Source of the DNA: Cycas panzhihuaensis
Lineage: Eukaryota; Cycadophyta
DNA: 64,000 nt
Reading direction: 5' to 3'
NCBI GenBank assembly: GCA_023213395.1
Contig: CM041465.1
Span: 82,653,741 to 82,717,740 of the forward strand
The first letter of the stretch is position 1; each line of letters starts with the position of its first letter. Shown here one piece after another: positions 12,652 through 24,234 of this stretch. Below the pieces are notes generated by a model. That model searched no databases, was not told the DNA's origin, and saw only the letters and a list, made by a program, of their open reading frames with translations. The position numbers and the translations under genes are program-made.

Positions 12652-12664
12652 TGGTATCGAGGCA
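12652..12664 (+). promoter_or_regulatory. COP2 primer-binding site
   Basis: TGGTATCGAGGCA directly abuts the 5' LTR and resembles the initiator-Met tRNA complement TGGTATCAGAGCA, with three central changes. Confidence 0.8.
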
Positions 12665-13345
12665 GTCATCTGTCGATCGAGAGAGGGTTGTGCCGATGAT
12701 TCAAGTTGTGTCTAAGCAAGATAGAGGTAGAGTAACTGTGAAAGACCAAGAAGTCCGGAAGGCAAGAAGGAGGTAGCCCACCCGTAATCAAAACAAAGAA
12801 GAGAAGAATTTTCACTGTGTACGGACACAATACGGAACCGTACGGACAAAAAATCGAAGTGCTCAGAATGAGCTGAAATTTGGCCAGAAGGTAGATCAGA
12901 CCATCCTCGTCATCTTTCTCTACTGGCATGAAGTCATTAGGAGCCGTTTCAAAGGGGTTTTACCCAGTTTTCAGAAGGGCGCGGGTCTAGAGACACAGGT
13001 ACCCAAAATCCTCAGTTTTCTCTCGATTTGCTCTTTGAAAACATTCATAAACTCTCTGTATACTTTGTACGGCCTCATTGTGATTGATTCTGACCAATTT
13101 AAATGAGTGATTTGATTGATATGAGCTTTTTTTTCAAAAAAAACTAGCTGCTAAGATTGCTTTTCAGACTTTTTTTCTCCCAAACCAGGGACTGTCTTAG
13201 AAAAATAATTTCAGATCTGGAATCCTCTCATCACCAACTTTCTTTTGAGGTATAGTTTGCCTTCATCCATACACCTTCCGTACTGTACAGAAATCCGTAC
13301 TATTGTATGGCCTAGGATGTCTGCAACTTGTTTTTTGTGTGAATA
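12665..13345 (+). other. COP2 untranslated leader
   Basis: No coding content. It contains several GTACGG words (for example near 12818 and 12840) and a block reading AAAAAATC.AAGTGCTCA that recurs in the COP6 leader near 49908, which links the two families. Confidence 0.6.
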
Positions 13346-16340
13346 ATGTCTGCTTCTATCTTGGCTCTCTCTGATTCAAACAAGCTCACTGACAACAACT
13401 ACCATATATGGAAAATCAAAATAGAAACCCTTTTGAGAGCCAAAAATGCTTGGCAAATAGCTCTTGAAAAGGAAGACAAGCCCAAAACAATCAGCGATTA
13501 ACAAGCTGGGAAGAATGGGATAGTGCTAGAGTAATAGTACTTAAGTTATCCATTTCTGACCCGCTACTTGTGTATGTGGAAAACTTAACCACTACTGCTG
13601 AAATCTGGAAGTGCTTTGAGAAATTGTATGGTCAAAAGAATAAAGCTAGAATAGTGGCACTCAAGGAGGAATTATTCAAGATACACATGAAAGAAACTGA
13701 AACTGTGACTGAATTCATGCATAAAGTCATATCCTTGCGGAATGATCTACTTAGTGCAGGCTCTGCAATTTCTGATTCTGAACTGGTTGAAATGGTAGCC
13801 AGTAAATTGCCTAAATCCTTCGATGCCATAATTAACACTATTATAAATAATGATCAGATAGCAACAATGACATTGGACACACTCATAGGACTACTCCTGA
13901 GGCAGGAACAAAGAAATAGAAGATATGAAGACTCTACAGAACTTGAAGATGCCTTTGTATCCAGACTAAATCTAGGAACTAGAGGAGGAAGCAGAGGATG
14001 AGGAAGGGCTCCAGAGTTCAGAGCCCAGTCACGAGGAAGATGGCAAGATTCACGAGGAAGAGGACGCATCTCAGCACCAAGACTGTGCTACAATTGTGGT
14101 AAGACCGATCATTTTGCAAGTTCCTGTAGAGCATTTGATCTGTGTTATCATTGTGCCCAAGCAGGACACTTTCCATACCAATGCCCAACTAGGAGAGCTG
14201 ATATTCAGAAAGGTAAAAGACCCATGGGCAATTACAGTAAGGAACAAAATGAAGAAGAAGAGGAGGAGACCACATTCATCGTTGCTCTTGCCGCATCTCT
14301 CCAAGACAAAGACGTGTGGTACATCGACTCAGGAGCATCATGTCACATGACCAGCCAGGAGGAGTGGTTCGAAACCTTGCAGCCTTATGACTAAGACAAA
14401 TCTATGGAGCTAGGGTACAGATATCCCCTCAACATCAAGGGTGTAGGAACCATTGCTGTAGAACTGCAAGGTAGCATCAAAAAAATTGGAAATGTGTTGT
14501 TAGTTCCTAACATAAAGATGAATTTTCTATCTGTATCCCAACTTGGAAAAAAGGGTCTGAGAACTGTCTTTGATGAAAAAGGATATTGTTATATCCTTGA
14601 CATGAAAAATAATGGCCATGTAATTGCAAAGGGGATAGAAAGTAATGACCTATATAGGTTGCTTTCATATCCTGTCCTGCTTGTTGTAAAAGCACGCACT
14701 GTTGTAAATCATAATGACAAAATGTGGCATTTCGTATGGACACCTTCCATTAGACAAATTAAAAAAATGAAAAAGGAAGGTTTAGTTGATGGACTCCCAT
14801 CAATCACTTCAGAGAATTTTATATGTAAAAGTTGCCAATCAGGGAAGCAGCAAAGATTGGCCTTCAAGGAAAGCAAATGGCGAGCCCAAAAGAAACTAGA
14901 ACTCATTCACACTGATATATGTGGACTGCTCACTCCGCACTCCATCAACAGATGCATATACTTTCTCACCTTCATAGATGATATGACAAGGAAAATCTGG
15001 GTCTATTTTTTGCATAACAAGTCTGAAGTATATGCAACATTCAAAGAGTTCAAAGCAGAAGTTGAACTAGAGTCCGAAGAAGAAATCAAATGCATACGAT
15101 CAGATGGGGGAGGTGAATACATTTCAAAAGAATTCCTGGAATATTGCAAAGTCAATGGAATTTGAAGATAGATCACCACTCCCTATACACCTCAATCCAA
15201 TGGGGTGGCAGAAAGGAAGAACAGAGTGATCATGGAAATGGCTCGTAGTATGGTGCATGGGAAGGGAGTCCCAAAGAATTACTGGGCAGAGGCAGTAAAC
15301 ATTGCATGTTACTTACTGAATAGGAGCCCAACCAAAGCAGTAGAACATCTTACACCTGAAGAAGCCTGGACAGGAAAAAAACCAGATGTTAGCCATCTAA
15401 AGGTATTTGGTAGTCAAGTCTTTGTACACATACCAGACAAAAGAAGAACCAAGCTGGACTCGAAAAGCATAGAGTGTATCATGATTGGATACAGTAAAAA
15501 CTCTAAAGCCTACAAGTGCATAAATCCCAAGACAAACAAGATCTATGCAAGTCGTGATGTTGTGTTCAACGAAGATAATGATGAAGAGCTTAGCAAACAA
15601 ATCCAAGTAATAGAGGGGCATTCTCAGAACATTCTTCAAGAACCACCTGAAGAAGAACCTAGAGAAGGATCCAAAATTACCTCTTAAGATCTTCCAGAAG
15701 AAACTCAGGAAAGTCACCCTACTTCGAAAGATGAGGAAACATTTCCAGATGAATCCAAGGTAGTTGAAACAGAAAAATTAAAAAGGCTTCCCAAATGGTA
15801 TCTCAAAACCATTGAGTAAAGAAAGGAAGACATCTTACCACATAGGACAAGAAGCCAAAAACCAAGGGCTCTATACAGCCATCTAGAACTGCAGTCATAT
15901 ACAAAAGCTAAAGAACACTCAGTTTGGAGAAATGCCATGAATTCCGAATTAGAATCTATCATCAAGAATCAAACCCCGGATTTAGTAGAATTACCACCAA
16001 ATAAATCAGTGGTAAATTGCAGATGGATCTACAAAATAAAGGAAGGAGCAAATGGAAAAGTGGAAAAATATAAGGCCAGGTTAGTTGCTAAGGGATACAC
16101 TCAAACAACTAGGGTGGACTATGATGAAACCTTCTTACCAGTAGCGAAACTCAGAACTGTGAGAGCAGTAATTGCTCTAGCAGCTCAAAAAAATTGGATT
16201 GTGTATCAATTAGATGTCAAAAGTGCATTTCCAAATGCAGAGATCAAGGAAGAAGTCTATATGGCCCAACCTGAAGGATATGCCAAGCAGGGTCAGGAAC
16301 ACTTGGTCTGCAAATTAAAGAAAGTCTTGTATGGTCTAAA
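13346..16340 (+). pseudogene. COP2 gag-protease-integrase-RT (N-terminal part of polyprotein)
   Basis: Gag opens MSASILALSDSNKLTDNNYH; a frameshift lies between about 13500 and 13570, after which one frame stays open to 16340 apart from six stops (13999, 14392, 15163, 15169, 15685, 15817). Visible in order: gag with KLPKSFDAIINT; two CCHC knuckles, CYNCGKTDHFASSC (14086) and CYHCAQAGHFPYQC (14143); protease WYIDSGASCHMT (about 14314); integrase HTDICGL (about 14910), IRSDGGGEY (about 15097) and the GVAERKNR region; KWY linker (about 15793); RT from WRNAMNSELESI to KVLYGLN, where GYP1 interrupts. Each of the six stops is one C-to-T change from CGA, CAA or CAG. The remaining catalytic residues look intact, so this is a fairly young copy. 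Confidence 0.92.
16336..16340 (+). repeat. GYP1 target-site duplication CTAAA (left)
   Basis: CTAAA precedes the GYP1 5' LTR and recurs at 26878-26882 after the 3' LTR. It lies in the COP2 RT codons for the YGLKQAPRAW motif. Confidence 0.95.
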
Positions 16341-17176
16341 TGTTGGAGTCTAAAGTGATCCAATGGCTGTGTGAGGACCAGAGGTAGGTCAGATAACCTG
16401 AGTTGTGCAGATACGGACCGTACGGAGGTACGCACGAGGCAAAACGGCAGAGAAATCAACATTCTGGGTACGTATGACAGGTACATACCTGGAACGGGTA
16501 CGTATGATAGATACATACCAACGGCGGAACAGAACCGAGCAGAAGCGGTACGCATGACTCAAAGGGACCAGTGAAGACCTGTTGAGATGCCAGACGTACG
16601 TACGGACGTACAGACAACAAAGGAGGATTAATCAAGTGCCTAAACAAGTGATTAGTGAAAGGGTACGCATGACTGAAGGGGTACGGTTATGACAGGCAGT
16701 CATAACCCTTCAGCCAAAAGGTACCAACATGAGTACTTAAGGAGGTACGCATGATTCACCAGGTTAGGGTGAGAACCGACTATCAAAGGTACGCAAAGGT
16801 ACGAGAGCCAGCACGTATGATAGCCATTTGGAGCATCACTGTATGATAAGTACCATCTGGGTATGCATATGTAATAGAAGGATCAGATGTCTTTGGAATG
16901 CACAGGAATGCATTCCAGCCTCTGTGTAAACTGACTTGATTACTTAATAAAAGGAAGAGTTACATGGAAAGTGGTGTTTTCTCTGTGTTGTGATGACGAA
17001 TTGCTGAGTATGTATTGATTTTTGTACTGCTGTGTACCATTGTGGTGTAATTCTATGAATTATATGTGGAATGTATGTGAATAACCATGTTGACAGTATC
17101 TTGGACTAGACTATAGCGTTGTGTAACCTTGACAAGTGTATTGATCTCACAAGGGTGTGGATCTATAAAGTCAACA
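16341..17176 (+). repeat. GYP1 5' LTR (836 bp), GTAC-dense
   Basis: Starts TGTTGGAGTCTAAAG and ends GATCTATAAAGTCAACA. I count about 19 GTAC tetramers, many as GGTACGTATGA or GGTACGCATGA, against three or so expected by chance. A likely polyadenylation context, ACTTAATAAAAGGAAG, lies near 16941. Divergence from the 3' copy is concentrated at about 16405-16615. Confidence 0.95.
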
Positions 17177-17177
17177 T

Positions 17178-17190
17178 TGGTTCCGTTGCC
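17178..17190 (+). promoter_or_regulatory. GYP1 primer-binding site, tRNA-Asp-like
   Basis: TGGTTCCGTTGCC starts one base after the LTR. It matches the plant tRNA-Asp complement TGGCGCCGTTGCC at 11 of 13 positions, the primer used by Athila/Tat-type elements. Confidence 0.6.
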
Positions 17191-17315
17191 TATGTCCATT
17201 GAGGTGGGACAGGGCTTAGGGGTTTCAAAGAAAAGAATGTGTAAAGGGCAGAGGACCCTGGCTGTCGTCATGATGGCAGGCTCAACTAAGCCACCGACAG
17301 CCAGGGGACCTTCCA

Positions 17316-19413
17316 ATGCCACCTAAGAGGCCTTCAAGGTCGGAGGAGCCCCAGAAGGATACTTCACCCAAGGAAAAGGAGACCAGCAGACAAAGGGCAC
17401 TAAGATGGTCAAAAGAATCAAAACTCAGAAGGGCGAGGAGGTTAAGTTCGCAAAACAACGAGACTAAGGGACAGTCCGTTGAAGGATTTGAGGCAAGTGG
17501 AGCCTAGACACCTCAGGAAGAGGAAACTCATGGCGAACGCATGGTATTGACACCAGCCCCAATTAGAGATGATTTGTTTAGCCCAGAGATTGAAGGGAAA
17601 CCAAAAGTGGATGAAAAACATCAAGAGATCTTAAAAGAGGGAAGTATACCAATGGAGAACAGCACGAAGGACACAGGTGAAAGTGATAAGAAGGCGAAGG
17701 AAGGATCCTCGGCATATTGGAAGAATAAGCTAACGAGATGTCAAGATTCGATGTAAAGGATCTGATCAATCTTATATTATGGTAACACCATTGACTATAC
17801 AAGTTCCAGGTGTAGTGGAACCCATACACATTAAAACTCCATTCAAGAATCCGCTGTTCGGAAAAGATAGTACAGTGGTAGGCACTCCCAGTGCATCCCC
17901 AAAGGAGGGGAGAAAGGAAAAATCACCATCAGGTGGGGACATTGCAATCTCCCAAAATGGATGACTATAGAGACTTTGGGAAACTGATTTTTAATGATAC
18001 TTCAGACGCAGCAGAGCATGTGTATCTATTTCAGAGTCTTATTGATGTAAAAAAGATTATAGACGAAGACGAAATTAAAGCACGATTTGCCTGTACGTTG
18101 AGAGGAGTACCCTTGGCATGGTACAAGGAAATAAATAAAAGTGAGCCATGGGCAAAGCTTAAAAAGGCATTCGAAGAAAGATTTCAGAAGTTTCGCAGTA
18201 ATGAGGCAGTGGAAATCGTGTTAAGAGAGATCAGACAAAGGCCAGGAGAATCCGTCCTAACTTACATTAGCAGAATGAAAATTATTACGGCTAGCATGAT
18301 CAACGAGACGATAACAGATCATAATATGAAAAACTACTTTGTAAGAGGGTTGAAGGAGAAGTTGCGAGCCATGATGCATGCTCATCCACTGAAATCATTT
18401 AAGAATGCTCAAGATCTAGCATTAGATTTTGAAATGGAAATGGACGCACAGGCGGGAGGACAAGATTCCTTACTGCTGAGATTACAGGACGAGATTAGAG
18501 AATTGAAGCAAAATCAAGACAATCGACCCTTCTGCCAGATAGGGGTAGCAGAAGAGGAATCAGAGTTGGAGGCATTAAGAAAAGAGGTGGCCAGATTGAA
18601 AATTAGAAATAACCGCGAAGAAGAGGAAACACCGAAAAAGAAAGAGCACATCGGAAGAATAACCAAGTGGTGCCACATTTGCGAAGAGAACTCACATACC
18701 ACCAGGGAATGTGATTTAAATTTAAAAAACAGTGCGTTGCACCAACAAGAGAAATGGTGCCATATATGTGACATTGACACACACACACAACTAAGGATTG
18801 TTTCTACAATCCCAGGGGAAAAGCATTCGGAGGACAAGGTCAGGGAAGGGGAGGCAACCCACCTCGAAACGTGTATACAATGAGGGGTGCACTAGAACCC
18901 TCGAGGAAAAAACCGCCAATGGGGAGATGCCTCATCTGTTTGCCAGTTTGGGCAATCGGAAGTCGAATGCCCAACAAAGCAGAATACGAATGTAAGCCGT
19001 CAGATAGTAACTGTGGCCCAAGTGACCACAAAACAGAAGATTGCAAAGGGAAAGCCAAAGCAACCAACTTGATGACAATCATACCGGAAACGAAAAATGT
19101 TAAATTACAAAATAAACGGAAAGAGAAATTAAATGAAGGGTATCCGGATCCACCGACACAAATGGATCGATATAGAAAAGCGAAACAAGTGTTAGATGGT
19201 CTAGTCTGGGAGGAGAATGCATTACCAATGGGTAAACCGGAAACCAAATATGTCTATGTACGGAAGAATAAACAAAAGGAACAAGAAAATCTACCAGAAG
19301 AACTTAAGGCGAAGCCCCAAATGGTACAAATGGAAGAGCTTTTTAAAGGATTGCCAGCAGAGGATATCCCCAAAATGTTGCTATTGATGGAAAATCTGGT
19401 AAAGCAGCTATAG
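17316..19413 (+). pseudogene. GYP1 gag (capsid, zinc knuckles), frameshifted
   Basis: A basic, proline-rich N-terminus starts MPPKRPSRSEEPQKD at 17316 and runs to 17756 with one in-frame stop at 17505. The frame changes near 17780 and again near 17900. The capsid block (about 17960-18450) has the retrotransposon-gag signature CTLRGVPLAWY...PWAKLKKAFEERF and GESVLTYISRMK, then a coiled-coil LRLQDEIRELKQ...LEALRKEVARLK. Zinc knuckle 1 is CHICEENSHTTREC (18671-18712). Knuckle 2 begins CHICDIDTHT (18758) and is broken by a frameshift in an AC repeat at about 18776-18790; the next frame holds a third cysteine-rich patch. The C-terminus MEELFKGLPAEDIPKMLLL ends in TAG at 19411, with protease in the same frame directly after it. 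Confidence 0.85.
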
Positions 19414-20115
19414 TTAACTATTCCTCTATGCCAAGTTATTGATTGGATCAAAGGAGGAGTGTTACAGAGGGGAATTACCAAGAGTTTGAAGCAAATCATA
19501 CCATCATTCGATATGGATCCGATGGTAACCATGTCAGTCTTGGGGGAAACATTCCCACGGGTAATTATTGATGGAGGCGCAGCAGTGAACGTGTTACCAG
19601 CTGCAACATGGCGTAGATTGGGAAGCCCGAAGCTGGAAGCGGCGACCTATTCGCTGAAATTGGTTAATGAACTATTGGTATGACCTATGGGCAGACTAGC
19701 CAACATCAAAGTGGATGTGGCAGGGATAGTGGTGCGAATCGACTTCACGATTGTGGAAACGGAGAAAGGAGCAACACCACATCAAGACTGCTTGTTGGGA
19801 AGGCCATGGTTGTATAAAACGCAATGCCTTCAGAATTGGAAGAACGTAACCTTCACTCTATCAGACAACGACAACAAAGTGGTATTGCCAATGCTGGGAA
19901 GAAGCTCGATTGAAATGATTCCAGATGAAGGATCCAGCACAACGGTAACGAGCGACACAACATTCTCTTCCATTGGGGATGAACATATCTACCATACGGT
20001 AGAAGAGCCCACCACATCAAAGAATCACCAGCGAGAAGAACCAACAGATTTCAGAGAGATATACAACTCTTCTGACGACGAACACGGTATGAGGTTCGTG
20101 GATTACTGGCTATAG
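19414..20115 (+). pseudogene. GYP1 aspartic protease region
   Basis: This lies in frame with the gag C-terminus after TAG 19411-19413. The active-site segment is PRVIIDGGAAVNVLPAATW (about 19556-19612), with DGG in place of DSG or DTG, a form known from Athila/Tat-like proteases. LLGRPWLYKTQC (about 19795-19830) is the second conserved block of retropepsins in this group. TGA at 19681 is one C-to-T step from CGA. The frame continues past TAG 20113-20115 into the capsid-like region, so protease and what follows were probably one polyprotein. Confidence 0.8.
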
Positions 20116-21414
20116 GATGCGTATAAAGTAAACTCTTCTTCTTATAGGTGTAATTTGTTATCTAAATGTGTATCTACAGACATTGATAATAATTCAGATT
20201 CTTTTGAGTATATGCTGACTAACGATAATTTAAGAAATGACAATAACCTAGACCAACAAACCCATAGTTTACCTAATAATTTTCGTAGTTTTTTTGTAGT
20301 TAATAGTAATCCTGATATCCCATCTACTTCAGGCGTGGGTCCTGAGGTAGATTCCCTACCCCCACCCTTATTACAACCTGAGGAAGGAAGTAATATTCCT
20401 TCCTCCTCTTCCTTAGAGGTACACCCACCCAGCCACAGATCTCTTCCAACCATTGGCGCCAAAACTGGGGAAATGGAAGGAGGATTGCTGGTAAGTACTT
20501 CTAGCAATTCTGGTCTAGATAGTAGAATCATTATCCCAGAGGGATCAAACCATCAAGTCTATATTGGGAACTATGTGAAACCATTCTATGGGGAACAGTT
20601 ATATGGGACTACCCATTTAACGCATTGTGTTGAGTATTGGATGGATCATGGGAATTGAGATAAAACCCAATGGCAGCAGGACTTAGTCCTAACCTTACGG
20701 GGAAAAGCTTGGTACTGGTACCTATCCCACCAAGCCACTCTTAGGAGTTGGCAAGAATTACAAACGATGTTTCGAATACGATTCGATCATCCAACCCAAC
20801 TAACCATTCCAGTATTCTACGTAGGTCACAATCCTAGGAAACACATACATAAATGTAAACAAACATGGAGATCTTTAAGTATACCTAAACTGAATTGGCC
20901 TAACTATTTCTACGACACCTTGGGGAGAGTAGCGAAGGACTGGTTCCTAGGGAAGGAACAAAATTTAGATATGACCGGGGGAAACTTAAAGAAATCCTTC
21001 ATAAAAACCTTTAGGCATACTTCGGATAATAAAGAAATAGACAAAATCCTGAAACATATTAGAGTAATGAGTATAAAATTAGAACAACACCTAACAGATC
21101 AAGAAGAGGTAGAGTCTACGCATAGTGAAGAAGAAGAGGTTATGAATTATCCTGCAGAGTTTACAGAATTCAATGTTGGAGAAAGAAAGCTAGAAGATGC
21201 TCCGAGACACAAAACTGAAAATGCAAAAGATGTGGGTATAACAAAGTTAAAAACTACAGAGATTAATGTTGGTAGCCAAGAAAATCCTAAGTTCATTCGA
21301 ATTGGAAACTATTGGGATCCTCAAACGATAGCAGAAGCCCAGCAGTTATTCGAAGAATTCCGTGACGTATTCGCATGGTCGTATAAAGACCTGAAGGCAT
21401 TCCTCCGGAGATAG
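20116..21414 (+). pseudogene. GYP1 spacer with two further capsid-like modules between protease and RT
   Basis: Same frame as the protease, with stops at 20113 and 20656. An acidic, serine/proline-rich linker (about 20155-20540) is followed by module A: HLTHCVEYWMDHG...LVLTLRGKAWYWYLS, then ATLRSWQELQTMFRIRF (20680-20790). Module B follows: HIHKCKQTWRSL...FYDTLGRVAKDWFL, then NLKKSFIKTF (about 20845-21015). Both echo the true gag capsid core TLRGVPLAWY...KLKKAFEERF at about 18090. An acidic tail and IAEAQQLFEEFRDVFAWSYKDL lead into RT; that last piece is normal pre-RT sequence. Function is unknown. Alternatives are recombined gag from related elements, or a domestic addition to pol. A frameshift near 21395 separates it from RT. 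Confidence 0.7.
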
Positions 21415-21416
21415 GA

Positions 21417-22565
21417 ATGCATCATATCGATCTAGTGGAAGACGCAAAACCGGTGAAACAAAGACCATACTGGATGAATCCGAAATACAAAGAGAAAGTG
21501 AAAGCTGAACTTGATAAAATGTTGGAAGCAGGTTATATCTACGAGATCGACTACAGCGACTGGGTGAGCCCTGTGGTAGTGGTTCCCAAGAAAAATGGGA
21601 AAATTTGCGTCTGTGTGGATTACAGACAATTGAACAAAGTGACAAAGAAGGATCCGTTTCCGTTACCCTTTACCGAAGATATTTTAGAAGTAGTTGGGGG
21701 AAACGAGATTTATTCCTTCACAGATGGATTCAGTGGGTACAATCAAGTGCATCGTCCCGGAAGATCGTGCAAAACTACATTCGTAACAGAATGGGGAACA
21801 TATGCCTACAAAGTGATGCCATTTGGTCTCACGAATGCACCAGCTACATTCCAACGAATTGTAATTAATATCTTTCGGAAGTTTATTGGAGAAAAAGTTG
21901 CTGTATTCTTAGACGACTGGACTTTGTATGGACTAATGAAAAATCATATGGAAAATTTGAGGGAAATGTTGCAAACATGCCGGGAAAATAAGTTGTGTCT
22001 CAATCCAGAAAAGTGTACCTTTCTCGTACCCTTTGGGAACCTACTAGGGCATATAGTCAGCAAAGAAGGATTGGCCGCAGATCCAAAGAAAAGTGTACGC
22101 CATTCCGCACTTTCCGACACGATTCTGAGAAAACAAATTGAAAGGTTTTCTAGGTTTGACGGGATATTATAGAAAATTTATCAGGGGGTATGCATACATA
22201 TCTGGACCCCTAGAAGAATTGTTGAAAAAGAATGTTGAATGGACATGGACAGAATATCAGCAACAAGCGTTCGAAACATTAAAACAAGCCATTGTAGCAG
22301 CGCCTATACTGCGGTTCCCAGACTGGAAGAAAACTTTTCACGTGCATGTGGATGCGTCGCAATACGCTATTGGATGCATATTGGCACAACCCAGTGACGA
22401 TAAAACAGATCATCCAATCTACTTCGCCAATCGGAAACTTACGAGAGCCGAGCAAAATTATACCACGACAGAGAGAGAAGCACTCGGCATGGTCTATGCA
22501 TTGCAAAAGTTTTGACACTATTTGTTATCAAATCCATTCCTGTTTTTTGTTGATCACCGTTACCG
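21417..22565 (+). pseudogene. GYP1 reverse transcriptase and RNase H
   Basis: RT starts with MHHIDLVEDAKPVKQRPY and shows VSPVVVVPKKNGKICVCVDY, SFTDGFSGYNQV, KVMPFGLTNAPATFQR and the catalytic loop AVFLDDWTLYG (about 21900), with both aspartates present. LLGHIVSKEGLAADP follows, then a frameshift near 22120. RNase H begins FLGLTGYYRKFI (22140), then FHVHVDASQYAIGCIL (about 22335), IYFANRKLTRAEQNY and TTEREALGMVYAL. TGA at 22513 replaces the Arg codon of the usual KFRHYL. The frame changes again by 22566. RT then RNase H in this order, with integrase following, is diagnostic of Ty3-gypsy. Confidence 0.92.
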
Positions 22566-24122
22566 ATGTATTTGGTGAATAAACCGATTATGCGAGGGAG
22601 AATCAGCAGATGGTTGATGTTGTTTCAAGAATTTTCTTTCAAAGTTATTGTGAAACTCGGCAAAGCCCATATCATTCCCGATCAGTTGTCGAGAATCAAA
22701 AACGGAGAAAAAGCCACGGGGGTACCAGATGATTTTCCAGATGCAACTCTGTTCAGTGTGGAAGCAGTTCCAATGGACTGGTATGAGGGAATACCAGAAT
22801 ATCTAGCGATTGGAGAAATACCAGCAGAATTGGATCGTACGGGGAAGAGAAATCTCATTAGAAAAGCGGAGCCGTATCAACTCATCAGCGGAGAGTTGTA
22901 CAAATTGGGGCCAGACGACATATTACGACGTTGTGTTCGACAGCATGAGATAAACCAGATCATATCGTAGGCGCATGAAGGAGTAGCGGGTGGCCACATG
23001 GGAAAATTGCCCACATGGCGGAAGATCTTGACGTCAGGATTCTGGTGGCCATCTATGTTTGAAGATGTCAAAAAGTGGATTCAAGCATGCAACTATTGCC
23101 AACGGGTGGGGAAGCCTAATCAACAGGATTTCCAACCGTTACATCCCATATTACCTTTGGCACCGTTCAAGAGATGGGGGCTCGACTTTGTGGGGCCAAT
23201 CAAACCAGCGGTGCGTAGATCGAAAGCTCGATACATCTTGGTGGCAACCGACTACACGACAAAGTGGGTGGAAGCGCGCGCATTACAAAAAGCTGATGCG
23301 GAAAGCACAGCGAGATTTATGTATGAGGTAATGATTACGCGATTTGGATGCCCCTTGGAGATCGTGAGTGACCAAGGCACCCACTTCCTTAATCAAACTA
23401 TCGAAACGTTGACATCCGCCTTTATGATTAGCCATCAGAAATCTACTCCATACTATCCGAGAGCCAATGGTCAAGCAGAGAGCTCAAACAAGATAATTGA
23501 GAATTGCTTGTGAAAGATATGCGACATCGGCAGATCTGATTAGGCTGAGAAGTTACCATCCATGCTATGGGCATTTTGAATGACATACAAAAGGTCAATC
23601 GGACAGACTCCATTCCAACTGGTGTATGGCACAGAAGCTATCCTCTCGACAGAATTTGAGATACCCAGTCTACGAGTTGCGATACAATGTTGATTAGACG
23701 ACCTCCAGTTTTTGGAATGACGATTGGAAGACTTAGTGCGACTGGAAGAGAAACGACACTTAGCAAACTGGTTGCAACATGTGGAAAAGCGGCGACAAAA
23801 AGCATGGCACGACCGCCATCTACGGAAACCTCAATTCAACGAAGGTGATCAAGTGTTGCTGTACGACAGCAAATTTAAAACGCACCCCGGAAAACTCAAA
23901 ATGCAGTGGTTGGGACCATACATCGCAGAACGAATCTTTGAGAATGGATCGGTGCGACCGAGATTGATGCACCTCACTCTTGACTCGGGTAAATGGTAGC
24001 AGACTCAAGCCTTATATCGAGTAGCCCAGCCTACCGGCAGGATCAGCTGGTTGTACCATATCGTATTGCATGACGTTGAGGCACAATCAAATGCCTTGAT
24101 ACCGAGCCATGATCCAGTTTGG
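22566..24122 (+). pseudogene. GYP1 integrase
   Basis: One frame from 22566 to about 24122 carries the RNase H-integrase tether (KLGKAHIIPDQLSRI) and the HHCC zinc finger (HEGVAGGHMGK...CNYCQRVG, about 22975-23105). The catalytic core follows: first Asp in RWGLDFVGPI (about 23172), second in EIVSDQGTHF (about 23358), Glu in NGQAESSNK (about 23467). The C-terminus has QTPFQLVYGTEAI and FNEGDQVLLYDSK...KMQWLGPYIAERI (GPF/GPY-type module). No chromodomain is seen. Stops at 22968, 23511, and four or more between 23538 and 23720 are TGA or TAG, each one C-to-T from CGA or CAG. The DDE triad itself is intact. Confidence 0.92.
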
Positions 24123-24234
24123 TATGGATACAAAAAGAGAAAAAAAAAAAAAAAATAACCGTAACTCATTACTGACATAAGTAACAGCAGTATAATCTGA
24201 AAAATCAGAGGGAAATTCAACGGCATACAAGTAA

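Noticed and set aside
18514-18837. Antisense frames under GYP1 gag
   Set aside because: Shadows of the coding strand with no homology.
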